Part shown: piece by piece, positions 45,127 to 53,875 of the stretch
Numbering within the stretch: the first letter of the stretch is position 1
How the letters are laid out: every line of letters starts with the position of its first letter
Origin: Fodinibacter sp963834965
GTDB taxonomy: Bacteria > Actinomycetota > Actinomycetes > Actinomycetales > Dermatophilaceae
Assembly: GCA_963834965.1 (NCBI GenBank)
Contig: CAWIEI010000010.1
Span: 1 to 64,000 of the forward strand
DNA: 64,000 bases
Direction of reading: 5' to 3'
Translations under genes and position numbers: made by a program
Notes under the pieces: generated by a model
What the model saw: the letters and a program-made list of their open reading frames with translations, nothing else
Database searches by the model: none
Told to the model about the DNA's origin: nothing

Positions 45127-45743
45127 GTCATCAGCTCCAGTCCCTGGGCGACGCCGACGACGGCGAGGCCGGTGCGCACCGCCTGGTATGCGCTGGCCAT
45201 CACGGTGGCCAGGGTCTGGTCGGCGTTCAGGTCGCGGTCGCGCAGGACGGTGACTGACAGGTCGACGGTGGCCTGAACCGGCTGGAGCGCGCTGTCGAAG
45301 CCCGTCTCGTGCGCGGTGTAGGAGTCGATGCGCACGGGAACGATCCGCTCCGGGCTCCAGGCGAGGATGACCAGGGGCAGCGAGGGCACCGGCAGCGGCG
45401 CCGCTCCCCCGCCCCCGCCGAGCACCGAGACCACCGCCCCGACGAGCGCGGCGACCCCACCGCCACCGGGCTCCATCATCGCCTCGAGGGCCGCGAGCAG
45501 GGGCCCGACGCCGAGCGCCCCGGTCACCGGTTTGTCGAGGGCGTCGAGGGCGTCGAGCTCGAGCTTCAGGGTGTACGTCTCGGTCGGCGGGCCGCCCACC
45601 CGCAGGCCGGAGCCGCCGGCCGCGCCGGGGGTCACCCGCAGCACCCGGGTCACCTCGGACGGGTTGTACTGGAACGGCACCAATGAGGGCACCATCCCGG
45701 CCACCGGGTCGGAGAACGACAGGAGCATGCCGCGCACGGTCAT
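45123..45743 (-). CDS. CIS tube-initiator protein (Afp7 N-terminal-like)
   Basis: 206 residues. LVPFQYNPSEVTRVLRVTPG and TETYTLKLELDALDAL match the 'contractile injection system tube protein' N-terminal type. A Gly-rich hydrophobic loop (residues about 95-118) and SYTAHETGFDSALQPVQATV follow. It would form the first ring between hub and inner tube. ATGA overlaps at both ends. Confidence 0.82.
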   Translation of the reverse strand: MTVRGMLLSFSDPVAGMVPSLVPFQYNPSEVTRVLRVTPGAAGGSGLRVGGPPTETYTLKLELDALDALDKPVTGALGVGPLLAALEAMMEPGGGGVAALVGAVVSVLGGGGGAAPLPVPSLPLVILAWSPERIVPVRIDSYTAHETGFDSALQPVQATVDLSVTVLRDRDLNADQTLATVMASAYQAVRTGLAVVGVAQGLELMT

Positions 45744-45934
45744 CTGGCCTCACCTCCGGGGTCGGAGCCGACCGGCGGCCGGATGCCGGCCCGCACCGCT
45801 GCCGCCACGGCGGCGGCGACCGCGGCCTCGGGTCCGGGCGGCCAGGGACGGCCTGCGAGGGCGGCCTCGATGGCCGGGCGGAGCAGGCCCGGTTCGGGCT
45901 CGACGCCGACGTGGACGCGCAGGTCGTCGGTCAT
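45740..45934 (-). CDS. Small injection-system protein of unknown role
   Basis: 64 residues, starting MTDDLRVHVGVEPEPG, with an Ala-rich middle (AAVAAAVAAAVRAGI). ATGA overlaps bind it to the ATPase and tube-initiator genes, which supports that it is translated. Small genes in this position occur in other clusters. I cannot assign a family. Confidence 0.65.
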   Translation of the reverse strand: MTDDLRVHVGVEPEPGLLRPAIEAALAGRPWPPGPEAAVAAAVAAAVRAGIRPPVGSDPGGEAR

Positions 45935-47862
45935 GCCTGCCCCCTCCTGGCCGTGAGGTGCCGGCCGGTCTTCTCGAGCTCGCGGCCCACCGCCGCCGTC
46001 AGGTGCTCGCCCGTGACGGCACCCCCCTGTGCCGTCGCCAGCACGGTGGCGGCGAGGGCGGCCGCCCGGATCGCCGCGCCGGAGAGCTCCTCGCGCGCGA
46101 CCCGGGTCGTGTCGGTGTCGGCGGCGAGCAGCCGCGGGGGCAGCACCCGGCGCCACAGCTCCTCGCGCTCGGCGTGGTCGGGCAGGTCGAACCGCACACT
46201 CAGCCGGATCCGGCGGGCGAAGGCCTCGTCGAGCGCGGCGGGCCGGTTGCTCGTGAGCACGACCACACCGGTGTGCAGCTCGATCCGCTGCAGGAGGTGG
46301 TCGATCTCGAGGTTGGCGTAGCGGTCACGCGCGTCGGTCACCTCGCCGCGCTTGCCGAACAGGCCGTCGGCCTCGTCGAAGAGGAGCACGACGCCGGCGG
46401 TGGCCGCCTCGTCGAGCACGGTGTCGAGGTTGCGCTGGGTCTCGCCGAGCCACTTGCTGACCACCTTGGCGAGGTCGACCACCCACAGGTCGCGGTCGAC
46501 GGCGTCGGCCAGGGCCTCGGCGGCCGCCGTCTTCCCGGTGCCGCTGGGGCCGTGGAAGAGGGCCACGACGGCCCGGCCGCGGATGCCGGAGAAACCGAGG
46601 GTCGCGTGGGCGGCCGCGGACCACCTGGCGTGCGCGACCACCTCGTCGAGACCCCCGCGGGTGGCGGGTGACAGGACGAGGTCGTCCACGCGGGTCGTCG
46701 CGGGCACCTGGCGGGCGAGGCCACCGGGGTCGTGCCGGGGCTGGGCGCGCAGTGCGGCCACGACGTCGTCACCCGTCAGGCCGTCGCCTCGGGCCTGCGC
46801 GAGTGCGCCCGCTCGTTCCACCACGTCGCGTATCCCCCTCTCACCCAATGGGATCCGACTGGCGTAGGTCACGAGGTCGGCTCGAGTCACCCGAAGGCCC
46901 ACCGCGCGCAACCTCGACCGCCACGCCGCCTGCGCCTGCGTGAGCGTCGGCGCCGCGATGTCGAGCGTGTGCCAGCCGGGGGGTGCCGCGAGGTCGGTCG
47001 GCCCCAGGGCCAGCACGCAGCCCGGCGGTGGCTGGTCCCCGCCACCCACGACGGCGGCCGGCAGCTCGCGCCGCAACCGCAGGAGAAGGTCGGCGACTCC
47101 GGCCGGGCGGGTGGTCGGGGCCAGGGGCAGCCCCAGCCGCTCGGCCACCGCGTCGCGAAGGGTCGTCCGGTCGTCGTCGGCGACGCACCGTACGACGACG
47201 CGTCCTCCGGTCGCGACGAGCTCGGCGAGGAGGTCCGCCACCGCGGTCAGCCGCGGCGGGGCCGACGCAGCGCGTGGCGGTGGAGCCACCCGGCCCGAGA
47301 GCAGGTCCACGGCGACGGCCGTCAGCGCCAGCGGGTGCGTCGGGCCGGGCACCGGCTCGAAGAGGCCCGCCTGCACCAGCGGCGACGCCTCACCGACGAC
47401 GAGCGGCACCTCCATGCCGAGCCGGACGAGCACGAGCCGCACGGTCGCCGGCGTCGCCCAGCGCCGGCGCGCGTCGTCGTGCAGGCAGCCGAAGGCGACA
47501 GCCAGCTGCGGGTCGACGGCGGTCCACCAGGCCGCGGCGAGCAGCGCCTCGTCACCGGGGGCCAGCCCGGCTGCGGCCACGATGGCGGCGAGGGCGTCAT
47601 CGGCCGGAAGGGCGTCGACGAACGGCCGCCGCAGCCCCTCCCTCACCGGCGGGTCCAGGGCGCCCACCCCGGCCGTGACGCGCTCGGCGTCGTCGAGGTC
47701 GTCGGCCGACCACGCCGACCGGTAGGTGCGCAGGGCGAGGGTCGTCGCGCCGACGAGCACGTCGCGCCAGGCGAGCAGCCGCGGCCCCACCCCGTCGGCG
47801 CGGACCCCGACCGGGTCTGCCGCGCCAGGAGCGGGCGTGGTGCGGGTGGCGGTGGCCGTCAT
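45931..47862 (-). CDS. AAA+ ATPase of the injection system (Afp15-like)
   Basis: 643 residues from ATG 47862. The N-terminal ~400 residues are a variable region with a degenerate first ATPase-like fold. The C-terminal AAA+ module has Walker A FHGPSGTGKTAAAEAL (about 437-444), the pore-type segment KVVSKWLGETQRNLD, Walker B VLLFDEADGLFGKRGE (about 490), sensor VVLTSNRPAALD and arginine finger ARRIRLSVRFDLP. Such ATPases are required for assembly in Afp/PVC particles. Overlaps both neighbours by 4 bp. Confidence 0.92.
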   Translation of the reverse strand: MTATATRTTPAPGAADPVGVRADGVGPRLLAWRDVLVGATTLALRTYRSAWSADDLDDAERVTAGVGALDPPVREGLRRPFVDALPADDALAAIVAAAGLAPGDEALLAAAWWTAVDPQLAVAFGCLHDDARRRWATPATVRLVLVRLGMEVPLVVGEASPLVQAGLFEPVPGPTHPLALTAVAVDLLSGRVAPPPRAASAPPRLTAVADLLAELVATGGRVVVRCVADDDRTTLRDAVAERLGLPLAPTTRPAGVADLLLRLRRELPAAVVGGGDQPPPGCVLALGPTDLAAPPGWHTLDIAAPTLTQAQAAWRSRLRAVGLRVTRADLVTYASRIPLGERGIRDVVERAGALAQARGDGLTGDDVVAALRAQPRHDPGGLARQVPATTRVDDLVLSPATRGGLDEVVAHARWSAAAHATLGFSGIRGRAVVALFHGPSGTGKTAAAEALADAVDRDLWVVDLAKVVSKWLGETQRNLDTVLDEAATAGVVLLFDEADGLFGKRGEVTDARDRYANLEIDHLLQRIELHTGVVVLTSNRPAALDEAFARRIRLSVRFDLPDHAEREELWRRVLPPRLLAADTDTTRVAREELSGAAIRAAALAATVLATAQGGAVTGEHLTAAVGRELEKTGRHLTARRGQA

Positions 47863-49049
47863 GGCGCGACCGCCAGCGCAGTGGTGGGTCCGCTGATCGT
47901 GCCGGCCCGCAGGCTCACCAGCACCGTCCCCGTCGCCGGCAGCGCGGGAACCGTGGCGGTGACGGTCGTGGGGGTGAGCACGTCGTAGGTCACGCCCGTG
48001 CCGCCGAAGAACACCTCGCCGTCGGCGGTGGCGTGCTCGACGGTCAGGGTGACGTCGACACCGGCCTGCAGCGGGGCCGACGCCGACACGACCACGGGCA
48101 CGACGGTCACGACGGCATGGCCGCTGCCCGCGGGCAGGCCCTCGGCGAGGTTGGTGACGACCAGGGGACGCTGCCCCGCGACGATCGTGTCGTTGGGCAG
48201 GTGCACGAGCAACCCGTCGTCGGTCGGCGACGCCGACAGTGTCCACGGGCCCGTGCTGTGCGTGTTCACCGGGTCGGGGCGTCCGTCGGTCGGGTCGTCG
48301 GGGTCGCCCGGGAGGCGCCCGAGCGTGACCCGCCGGGCGTCGGTGAGCCCGCGGACGCGCAGGGCCACCGGTTCGTCGAAGAAGACCGTCGACGTTGCGA
48401 CCGCGGCCACCACCGGGCGCAGCGCCGGCGCCACGCCGACCCGGCGCACCTGGACGGGCGGCCCGGCGGCGAAGGCCGTCTGTGGCGGCACCGTCACCAG
48501 GCTCACGGCATACCCGACGGACAGCCGAAGGGCGTGCGAGCCGGTGTTCCACAGCGCCGTCATCGTCTCGATGGCCAGCGGGTCGGGGCTGATCCGCAGC
48601 GGCTCGAGCATGCCGACGAGCGCGGTGGCGACGTCGCCGACCGACCGATCCGGCCCCGTCGCCACGGGAGTGTCGATGCCGAAGATGCCGTGGTCGTGCA
48701 GCGCCGACATCACCGCGGAGAGGCCGGCGTGCACGACGTCGTCCTCGGTGCCGTCGGCCACGAGCTCGCCGGGGTCGGCCGAGAGCAGGTAGTGCAGGGT
48801 GAGGGCCAGCGGCGGGTGGCCGCGCCGGCTGCGCCAGCCGCTCGCCGGCGACTCCATGTTCGCGTAGGCCGCCGCCGGCTCGATCCGGTAGAGGAACCAG
48901 TTCAGCCGGGCCGCCCCGACGGGCCTGTCGAGCGGCCCCACGCTCACGCCGACCGGGGTGGCCAGGCCCTTCATGGCCTCGGTCGTCAATACGCGCAGCA
49001 CCTCGTCGACCCCGGCGATGACGGGTGGACCCGGCGTGAAGAGGCTCAC
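47859..49049 (-). CDS. DUF4255 cap/terminator protein (Afp16/Pvc16-like)
   Basis: 396 residues from GTG 49049. The N-terminal DUF4255 domain (about 10-190) reads IAGVDEVLRVLTTEAM, RLNWFLYRIEPAAAYANM, LALTLHYLLSADPG and PLRISPDPLAIETMTALW. The C-terminal half has two Ig-like/IPT-like beta domains. DUF4255 proteins cap the distal end of the inner tube and sheath and help set particle length. Overlaps the Pro/Ala-rich gene (GTGA). Confidence 0.87.
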   Translation of the reverse strand: MSLFTPGPPVIAGVDEVLRVLTTEAMKGLATPVGVSVGPLDRPVGAARLNWFLYRIEPAAAYANMESPASGWRSRRGHPPLALTLHYLLSADPGELVADGTEDDVVHAGLSAVMSALHDHGIFGIDTPVATGPDRSVGDVATALVGMLEPLRISPDPLAIETMTALWNTGSHALRLSVGYAVSLVTVPPQTAFAAGPPVQVRRVGVAPALRPVVAAVATSTVFFDEPVALRVRGLTDARRVTLGRLPGDPDDPTDGRPDPVNTHSTGPWTLSASPTDDGLLVHLPNDTIVAGQRPLVVTNLAEGLPAGSGHAVVTVVPVVVSASAPLQAGVDVTLTVEHATADGEVFFGGTGVTYDVLTPTTVTATVPALPATGTVLVSLRAGTISGPTTALAVAP

Positions 49050-49846
49050 CAGCCACCTCCCCGACGAGCGGTCAGGCCGGCGGCGGCCACCCGGCATCCC
49101 GCGAACGGGTCGGTCGGCGCCGCGGGTGGGTCCACGTGCACCTCGATCCGGCCGATGACGACCGCGGGGGTCGGCTCCGCCGCCCGCGCCTCGCGGTGGT
49201 CGGGGCTCGCGGGGTTGATCCGACCGACCGCGGGTGCGGGCGTGGCGGGACGGCCCGGTGCGGGCGGCGCCCCCGGGTGCTCGGTCGCTGCCGGCTGTGG
49301 CGCGGGCTCGGCCGTCGGGAACCGGGCGGCAGCGGCTGTAGCAGCAGCAGCGGCGGCCGGGCGGCCTGTGGCGACCACAGTCGGCAGGGTCGGGGCCACG
49401 GCGGACGTCTCCTCGAGCGGGTGGAGCGTCGCCGGCGAGGGGAAGCCGGGCAGTGCGGACGCGCGGCGCGCCGGCGGCCGGCGCGGCTCCGGCGCGGGCG
49501 GACCCGTCACCTCGGACCACGGCACGGCGCTGCGCTGCGGGGGTGTCGTCACCGGCGGCGGCACCGGCCCGGTCGGACCGCGGCCGTCGGGCGCGGGCCC
49601 AGCGCCGGCCGAGTCGGACCCGTCCACGGCGTCGCGCGCGGCCACCCCCGGTCCCGACGGCGGTGCGGGGGCGAGGACGGCCAGCCCACTGTCGGCGGCC
49701 GCGGGCCGTTCCGGGCGTGCGTCGACGGGCGCACCACCGCCGTCCGGCCCTCGCACCACCACCGCCGGGGTGACCGCCCGGGCGAGGACCCGGGCCAGCC
49801 CGACGGGCGCGGGCGCGGCGGTCGGTCGCGGTGCGGCCGGCGTCAT
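49046..49846 (-). CDS. Pro/Ala-rich protein with C-terminal IGRIEVHV motif
   Basis: 266 residues. Most of the chain is low-complexity Pro/Ala/Arg without predicted fold. Near the end PTPAVVIGRIEVHVDPP stands out; I recall similar short motifs in small proteins of other contractile injection clusters. Its position between the Cys-pair protein and the cap invites a tape-measure or scaffold role. However, it lacks the long helices usual for tape measures. The role is unknown. Confidence 0.7.
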   Translation of the reverse strand: MTPAAPRPTAAPAPVGLARVLARAVTPAVVVRGPDGGGAPVDARPERPAAADSGLAVLAPAPPSGPGVAARDAVDGSDSAGAGPAPDGRGPTGPVPPPVTTPPQRSAVPWSEVTGPPAPEPRRPPARRASALPGFPSPATLHPLEETSAVAPTLPTVVATGRPAAAAAATAAAARFPTAEPAPQPAATEHPGAPPAPGRPATPAPAVGRINPASPDHREARAAEPTPAVVIGRIEVHVDPPAAPTDPFAGCRVAAAGLTARRGGGW

Positions 49847-50535
49847 CCGGTCACCCCGTCGACGAGGGCGGCGAGGCGCTGGCGGCGGTGGTCCGGCAGC
49901 GCCTCGATGGTCGCCAGGTCCCATCCGTACGTCGAGGCGAGCAGGTGCACCTCGCGGTCGAGATCGGCACTCAGGACGGCCAGCCCGCGCAGCACCAGGG
50001 CCACGACGTCGGCGTCGACGCTGATCGGGTCGCCGCACTCGGCGCAGCTCGACCGCAGTGGCCCGGCGAGCGACTGCTCCGCCCGGTCGAGGTCGGCCCA
50101 GCCGCCTCGCGGCCCACCGCGCCCGGTGGCGCCGACCCGGCATCGGTCGAGGACCTCGGCCGGTGCACCTGCAGCGGCAAGGAGGTCGGCGTACGAGGGC
50201 TCGCGCACGCCGCTGCCCTCCCCCGTGTGCACCGACGCCCAGACGTGCGGCCCGACAGACGCGACGCCGAGGGACAACGTCGTGCGGTCCCCACACGCCG
50301 CACAGACAGCCGTCACCTCGAGGTGGCCGCCGGTGGCCTGCTCGTAGGTCGCGAGCAGCCGCCGGTCGGCGACCCCGAGCGGCAGCTCGGCCGGGTCGCC
50401 GACGCCGTGGAACGCCAGCTCGGCCGGGTCGGGGTGGGCGCGCAGCACGGCCGCGGCCTGCTCGAGCAGGCTCGTGCCGTCCTCGAGGGCCGCCGCCAGC
50501 CGAGCCAGCGGGGAGGCCGTGCGCGCAGCGCCCAT
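49843..50535 (-). CDS. Cys-pair (zinc-ribbon-like) protein of the injection system
   Basis: 230 residues. Cys pairs at 78/81 (CAACG) and 164/167 (CAECG) could bind one zinc. An all-helical C-terminus reads VHLLASTYGWDLATIEALP with DHRRQRLAALVDGV, a pattern seen in phage tail-assembly and baseplate proteins (T4 gp26-like). It lies one base after the tube gene and overlaps the next gene by 4 bp. Possibly an assembly chaperone of tube or baseplate; the family assignment is uncertain. Confidence 0.72.
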   Translation of the reverse strand: MGAARTASPLARLAAALEDGTSLLEQAAAVLRAHPDPAELAFHGVGDPAELPLGVADRRLLATYEQATGGHLEVTAVCAACGDRTTLSLGVASVGPHVWASVHTGEGSGVREPSYADLLAAAGAPAEVLDRCRVGATGRGGPRGGWADLDRAEQSLAGPLRSSCAECGDPISVDADVVALVLRGLAVLSADLDREVHLLASTYGWDLATIEALPDHRRQRLAALVDGVTG

Positions 50536-50536
50536 C

Positions 50537-51040
50537 TCACACGGCTTGCTCTGCGGGCTCGGTCACGTCGGTGTCGCGCTCCCAGCCCTCGAGCTCGATC
50601 TTGATGGTCTGGATGGCGACCGCGGCCGTCGCGGCGTCGAGGGCGGGCAGCGCCTGGTACTCCGAGACCCAGCAACGGAACAGCTTGTAGCTGATCACCT
50701 TCTGGCCCGCCTCGTTGAACACGTCGACGATGAGGTCCTTGCGGAAGTCCTTGAGCGAGATGCCGGGTTGCTCCAACGTGCTCACCTTGTTGGCCCACGC
50801 CTCGAACGCGGGGTCGTGGGTCACGCCACGTTCGAGGGTGACGGCGTCGTAGGTCGTCAGCCCCGGGCTCTTGCGCACGTGGCTGGGGTCGCCGCCCAGG
50901 CGGTGGGTGACCGGCGCCGTGCTCCGCTTGAGCGCTGACATCTTCGCCAGTCCCGCGACGTACACGCCGTCCCACTTCACCCGGAACATGTGGCTCTTGT
51001 AGGGGTCGAACCGGGTGGGGTTCACGGTGAACTCGGCCAT
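50537..51040 (-). CDS. Inner tube protein (gp19/Afp1-like)
   Basis: 167 residues, the typical size. YKSHMFRVKWDGVYVAGLA, KYP-like spacing around PVTHRLGGDPSHVRKSPG, LTTYDAVTLERGVTHD and AFEAWANKV match T4 gp19-like tube proteins. It stacks as hexameric rings inside the sheath. Only one tube gene is seen, as in Streptomyces CIS, whereas Afp has several. ATG is one base after the sheath stop. Confidence 0.92.
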   Translation of the reverse strand: MAEFTVNPTRFDPYKSHMFRVKWDGVYVAGLAKMSALKRSTAPVTHRLGGDPSHVRKSPGLTTYDAVTLERGVTHDPAFEAWANKVSTLEQPGISLKDFRKDLIVDVFNEAGQKVISYKLFRCWVSEYQALPALDAATAAVAIQTIKIELEGWERDTDVTEPAEQAV

Positions 51041-51041
51041 G

Positions 51042-52949
51042 TCACTCTCCCGCCTGGGTGATCTGGGTGATCGTGATGACGACGAACTCGGCCGGCTTCA
51101 GCGGTGCGAAGCCCACGACGACGTTGACCCGGCCGGCGTCGATGTCGCTCTGGGGGTTGACGCTGGAGTCGCAGATGACGAAGAAGCTGTCCGTCTCCGC
51201 CCGCTTCTCGGACTGCTGGAAGGCACCCTGATGGAACAGGCTGCGCATGAACGCACCGACGGCGAGCCGCAGCTGCGCCCACAGGTCGGGGTCGTTGGGC
51301 TCGAAGACGGCGAACTGGGTGCCGAGGTAGAGGCTGGCCGAGAGGTAGTCGGTGAGCCGCCGGATCGGCACGTACCTGCTGTCGCTCTGCAGCACGTCGC
51401 TGCCCGCCAGGGTGCGCGCGCCCCAGACGACCAGCCCGGCGCCCGGGAAGGTCCGCAGCACGTTCAGGCCGAGCGGGTTGAGCTCGCCGGAGACGTCGTC
51501 GTTGGTCGGCGCGGTGAGGCCGAGAGCACCGGCCACCCCGGCTTCGAGGCCGGCCGGGGCCTTCCACACCCCCCGCGAGGAGTCGGTGCGGGCCATGATC
51601 CCCGCAACGGCACCACTCGCGCCGAAGCCGTCGGGTGTCGAGTCGGCCGTCACCAGCCGCGGCCAGTAGATGGCCCCGTGCGCACCCTGGGCCCGCAGCA
51701 GGTTCGCGGCGGTCTTCAGCTGGGCCGGGTTGAGGGCCGGGGCCGGGTCGACGACAAGGAACGCGTTCTGCCGCCGGCAGTAGTCGAGGGCCGTGTCGAG
51801 CGACGCCGCGTCGCTCGAGGTCACCCCCGGCAGGCAGAGCAGGTTGAACCGCGGGAAGTCGAGCGCGTCCAGGGCCAACATGCCCTGGCCGGTGCTCGCC
51901 GAGACGATGTCGCCGGCCGTCGGGGTCGTGCCGTCGGCGCCGCCGGCCAGGCCTGCTGCGGCAGCCACCGCCGGACGGTAGGCGGCGGATGCGGCGACCT
52001 CGGTTCCTCCTCGCCCGACACCGAGGCCGAAGTCCTCGGACGCGTCGCCGAGGCCGACCAGCCCGACGACGACGGCGCTGTCGAGGCCGTTCGTCTTGCT
52101 GGTGAGCACGAGGTGGCCGCCCGAGACATTGGCGGTGACCGGCCAGATCGAGCCGAGCTGGTTGATCTCCGCCTTCACCTCGTTGACGGTGTGCGAGACG
52201 GGGGGGTTCTCGGTGGGGAAGAGCACGTAGTCGGTGGCCGGCCCCTGGTCGACGGAGAGCCGGATCGCCTTGCCGCTGACCGAGACGTTCGTCGTGCCGG
52301 TCACCGACACGGTGCCGGTCGAGGCCCCGGCAGCGGGTGCCGGGGCCGGCGCGCCGGTGACGTCGGCGGTGACCAGCGTGCTCGCCGCGAGCACCGTCTC
52401 CACGTACCGCAGGCTTGCTGGCGACATCGACAGCTCGGCCCAGGCCTCCTGGGCGATGACGCTGGCCGGGCCACCCCCCACGCCGGGGGTCCACTCCGTG
52501 AGGACGAGGGTGAACCGGTCGTCCGGGAACTGGGTGGCCGGCCGGACCTCCACGAACAGGCCGGCCTGTCCCCCGGACCCGCCTCCGGTGCCGTTGGCCC
52601 AGCCGCCGCGCGAACGCGCGGTCACGGTGAGGGTGAGCCCGTTGACGGCCGGGAGGGCAAGGCCCGCCTGGGCGGCGCCCCCGCCGAGCGCGCGGACGAC
52701 GATTGCGCGGTTTCCCCCGTTGGCGAAGAACAGCCCCACCGAGTGCCCCAACGGATGCGTGGTGTCCATGACGTCGCCGAAGGCGCGCACGTAGTCGGCG
52801 AAGCTGGTGAGGGCGACCGGGGTGTCACCGGGGCCCTTGCGCGCCGCCCCGACGAAGGCCGTCACGGACGTCGACACCCCGTTGATGACGTGCGACCCCG
52901 ACTTCTGCTCGACGATGTAGACACCGGGATAGGTGGTTTGGACGGGCAC
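51042..52949 (-). CDS. Contractile sheath protein
   Basis: 635 residues from GTG 52949, preceded by GGGGAGG at 5-base spacing. The N-terminal arm TYPGVYIVEQKSGSHVINGV and C-terminal VNVVVGFAPLKPAEFVVITI are the interlocking arms of sheath families. Other sheath features are ADYVRAFGDVMDTTHPLGHS, FFANGGNRAIVVRALGG, WGARTLAGSD and FVICDSSVNPQSDIDAGRV. A central variable domain (about 130-330) is longer than in minimal sheaths. It is the first structural gene of the operon. Confidence 0.95.
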   Translation of the reverse strand: MPVQTTYPGVYIVEQKSGSHVINGVSTSVTAFVGAARKGPGDTPVALTSFADYVRAFGDVMDTTHPLGHSVGLFFANGGNRAIVVRALGGGAAQAGLALPAVNGLTLTVTARSRGGWANGTGGGSGGQAGLFVEVRPATQFPDDRFTLVLTEWTPGVGGGPASVIAQEAWAELSMSPASLRYVETVLAASTLVTADVTGAPAPAPAAGASTGTVSVTGTTNVSVSGKAIRLSVDQGPATDYVLFPTENPPVSHTVNEVKAEINQLGSIWPVTANVSGGHLVLTSKTNGLDSAVVVGLVGLGDASEDFGLGVGRGGTEVAASAAYRPAVAAAAGLAGGADGTTPTAGDIVSASTGQGMLALDALDFPRFNLLCLPGVTSSDAASLDTALDYCRRQNAFLVVDPAPALNPAQLKTAANLLRAQGAHGAIYWPRLVTADSTPDGFGASGAVAGIMARTDSSRGVWKAPAGLEAGVAGALGLTAPTNDDVSGELNPLGLNVLRTFPGAGLVVWGARTLAGSDVLQSDSRYVPIRRLTDYLSASLYLGTQFAVFEPNDPDLWAQLRLAVGAFMRSLFHQGAFQQSEKRAETDSFFVICDSSVNPQSDIDAGRVNVVVGFAPLKPAEFVVITITQITQAGE

Positions 52950-53125
52950 GTGAGCCTCCCCGGGAGCGACAGTCACCGGCACGGGCGTGCCGATGACAGG
53001 CAGTGTGCTGTCCGGGGCGTCGCCGGGTCGTCCGCGAGGCGTACCCCGCGCATCCCGATGCCGTTCGCCCCGCGTCGCCGGAACGTCGCGGGCAGCGCCC
53101 ACCCACGGTGCGAGCGCCGGGGCCC

Positions 53126-53875
53126 TCAGGCGCCGCGGCGCGAGCTGATCGACACGACGTGGCCGCTCTCGGCGAGCATCGCCTCGAGCCGGGCGCTGGG
53201 CCGCAGCTTCAGCTCGGACCACAACAGGTCGCGGAAGTGGGTGTAGTGGCGCAGCGCCTCTGACGCGTTGCCCTCGGCCAGGTGGGCCGCGATGACGATC
53301 CGATGTGCGCTCTCCCGCAGCGGCTCGAGCCCGGCGGCGGCGAGGGCTCCGACGAGGGCGCTCGCCGGCCGGCCGGCGTCGAGGTCGTTGCGGGCCAGCG
53401 CCTCGAGAGTGTGCAGCCGCACCTGGCGCAGGGACTCGCGCGGCGCGTCGAGCCAGGGCTCGGACCACTGGGGCAGGAGGTCGCCCCCGAGCAGCCGGAC
53501 TGCGTGCGCGCTGACCTGCGGTGAGCCGATGGTGGCGGCCTCGGCGATCCGGTTGACCTCGGCCAGGTCGACCTCGATCGACCGCGACAGCATCACCTGC
53601 CGGCTGTAGCACTCGACGAGCCCCGGCACGTCATGGTTGAGCCGCCACAGCGCCCGGCGTAGCTGGGTGCCGGCGTCGTGGTCGCTGCGCTCGGGCCAGA
53701 GCACGCCCGAGAGCGCCGAGCGGGCGAACGGCCGGTCATCGAGGACCAGCCGGGCGACGAGCTGCTCACTCGCGGCGGGTAGCACGATGTGCCGCCCGTC
53801 CCTCAGCAGCCGGAAGTGCCGCAGCACCTCGACGCGAAGGTGGGGGCCGGCATCCGCGGGACGGGCCTGTTGCAC
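53126..53875 (-). CDS. SARP-type transcriptional activator (winged helix plus BTAD)
   Basis: 249 residues from GTG 53875, with GGAGG 6 bases upstream. An OmpR-like winged helix (about 12-95; VEVLRHFRLLRDGRHIVLP, LVLDDRPFARSALSGVLWPE, LRRALWRLNHDVPGLV) is followed by a bacterial transcriptional activator domain (about 100-245; HAVRLLGGDLLPQWSEPWLD, EALRHYTHFRDLLWSELKLR). It lies 176 bp upstream of the sheath gene in the same direction, so it is the likely pathway regulator of the injection system. SARPs bind 7-bp direct repeats; see 54054-54124. Confidence 0.87.
   Translation of the reverse strand: MQQARPADAGPHLRVEVLRHFRLLRDGRHIVLPAASEQLVARLVLDDRPFARSALSGVLWPERSDHDAGTQLRRALWRLNHDVPGLVECYSRQVMLSRSIEVDLAEVNRIAEAATIGSPQVSAHAVRLLGGDLLPQWSEPWLDAPRESLRQVRLHTLEALARNDLDAGRPASALVGALAAAGLEPLRESAHRIVIAAHLAEGNASEALRHYTHFRDLLWSELKLRPSARLEAMLAESGHVVSISSRRGA

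Noticed and set aside
52950..53125. Extra small gene between the SARP and sheath genes
   Set aside because: The frame upstream of GTG 52949 stays open but has no start with a ribosome site. GGGGAGG and the conserved sheath N-terminus fix the start at 52949.
31449..53875. Prophage interpretation of the tail-like cluster
   Set aside because: No terminase, portal, capsid, head-tail connector, holin or endolysin is present. The AAA+ ATPase, DUF4255, DUF4157 and paired baseplate proteins are typical of eCIS.
31449..53875. Type VI secretion system
   Set aside because: No TssJLM membrane complex, ClpV or Hcp is visible, and the host is Gram-positive. The single-sheath architecture with DUF4255 and Afp15-like ATPase fits eCIS.
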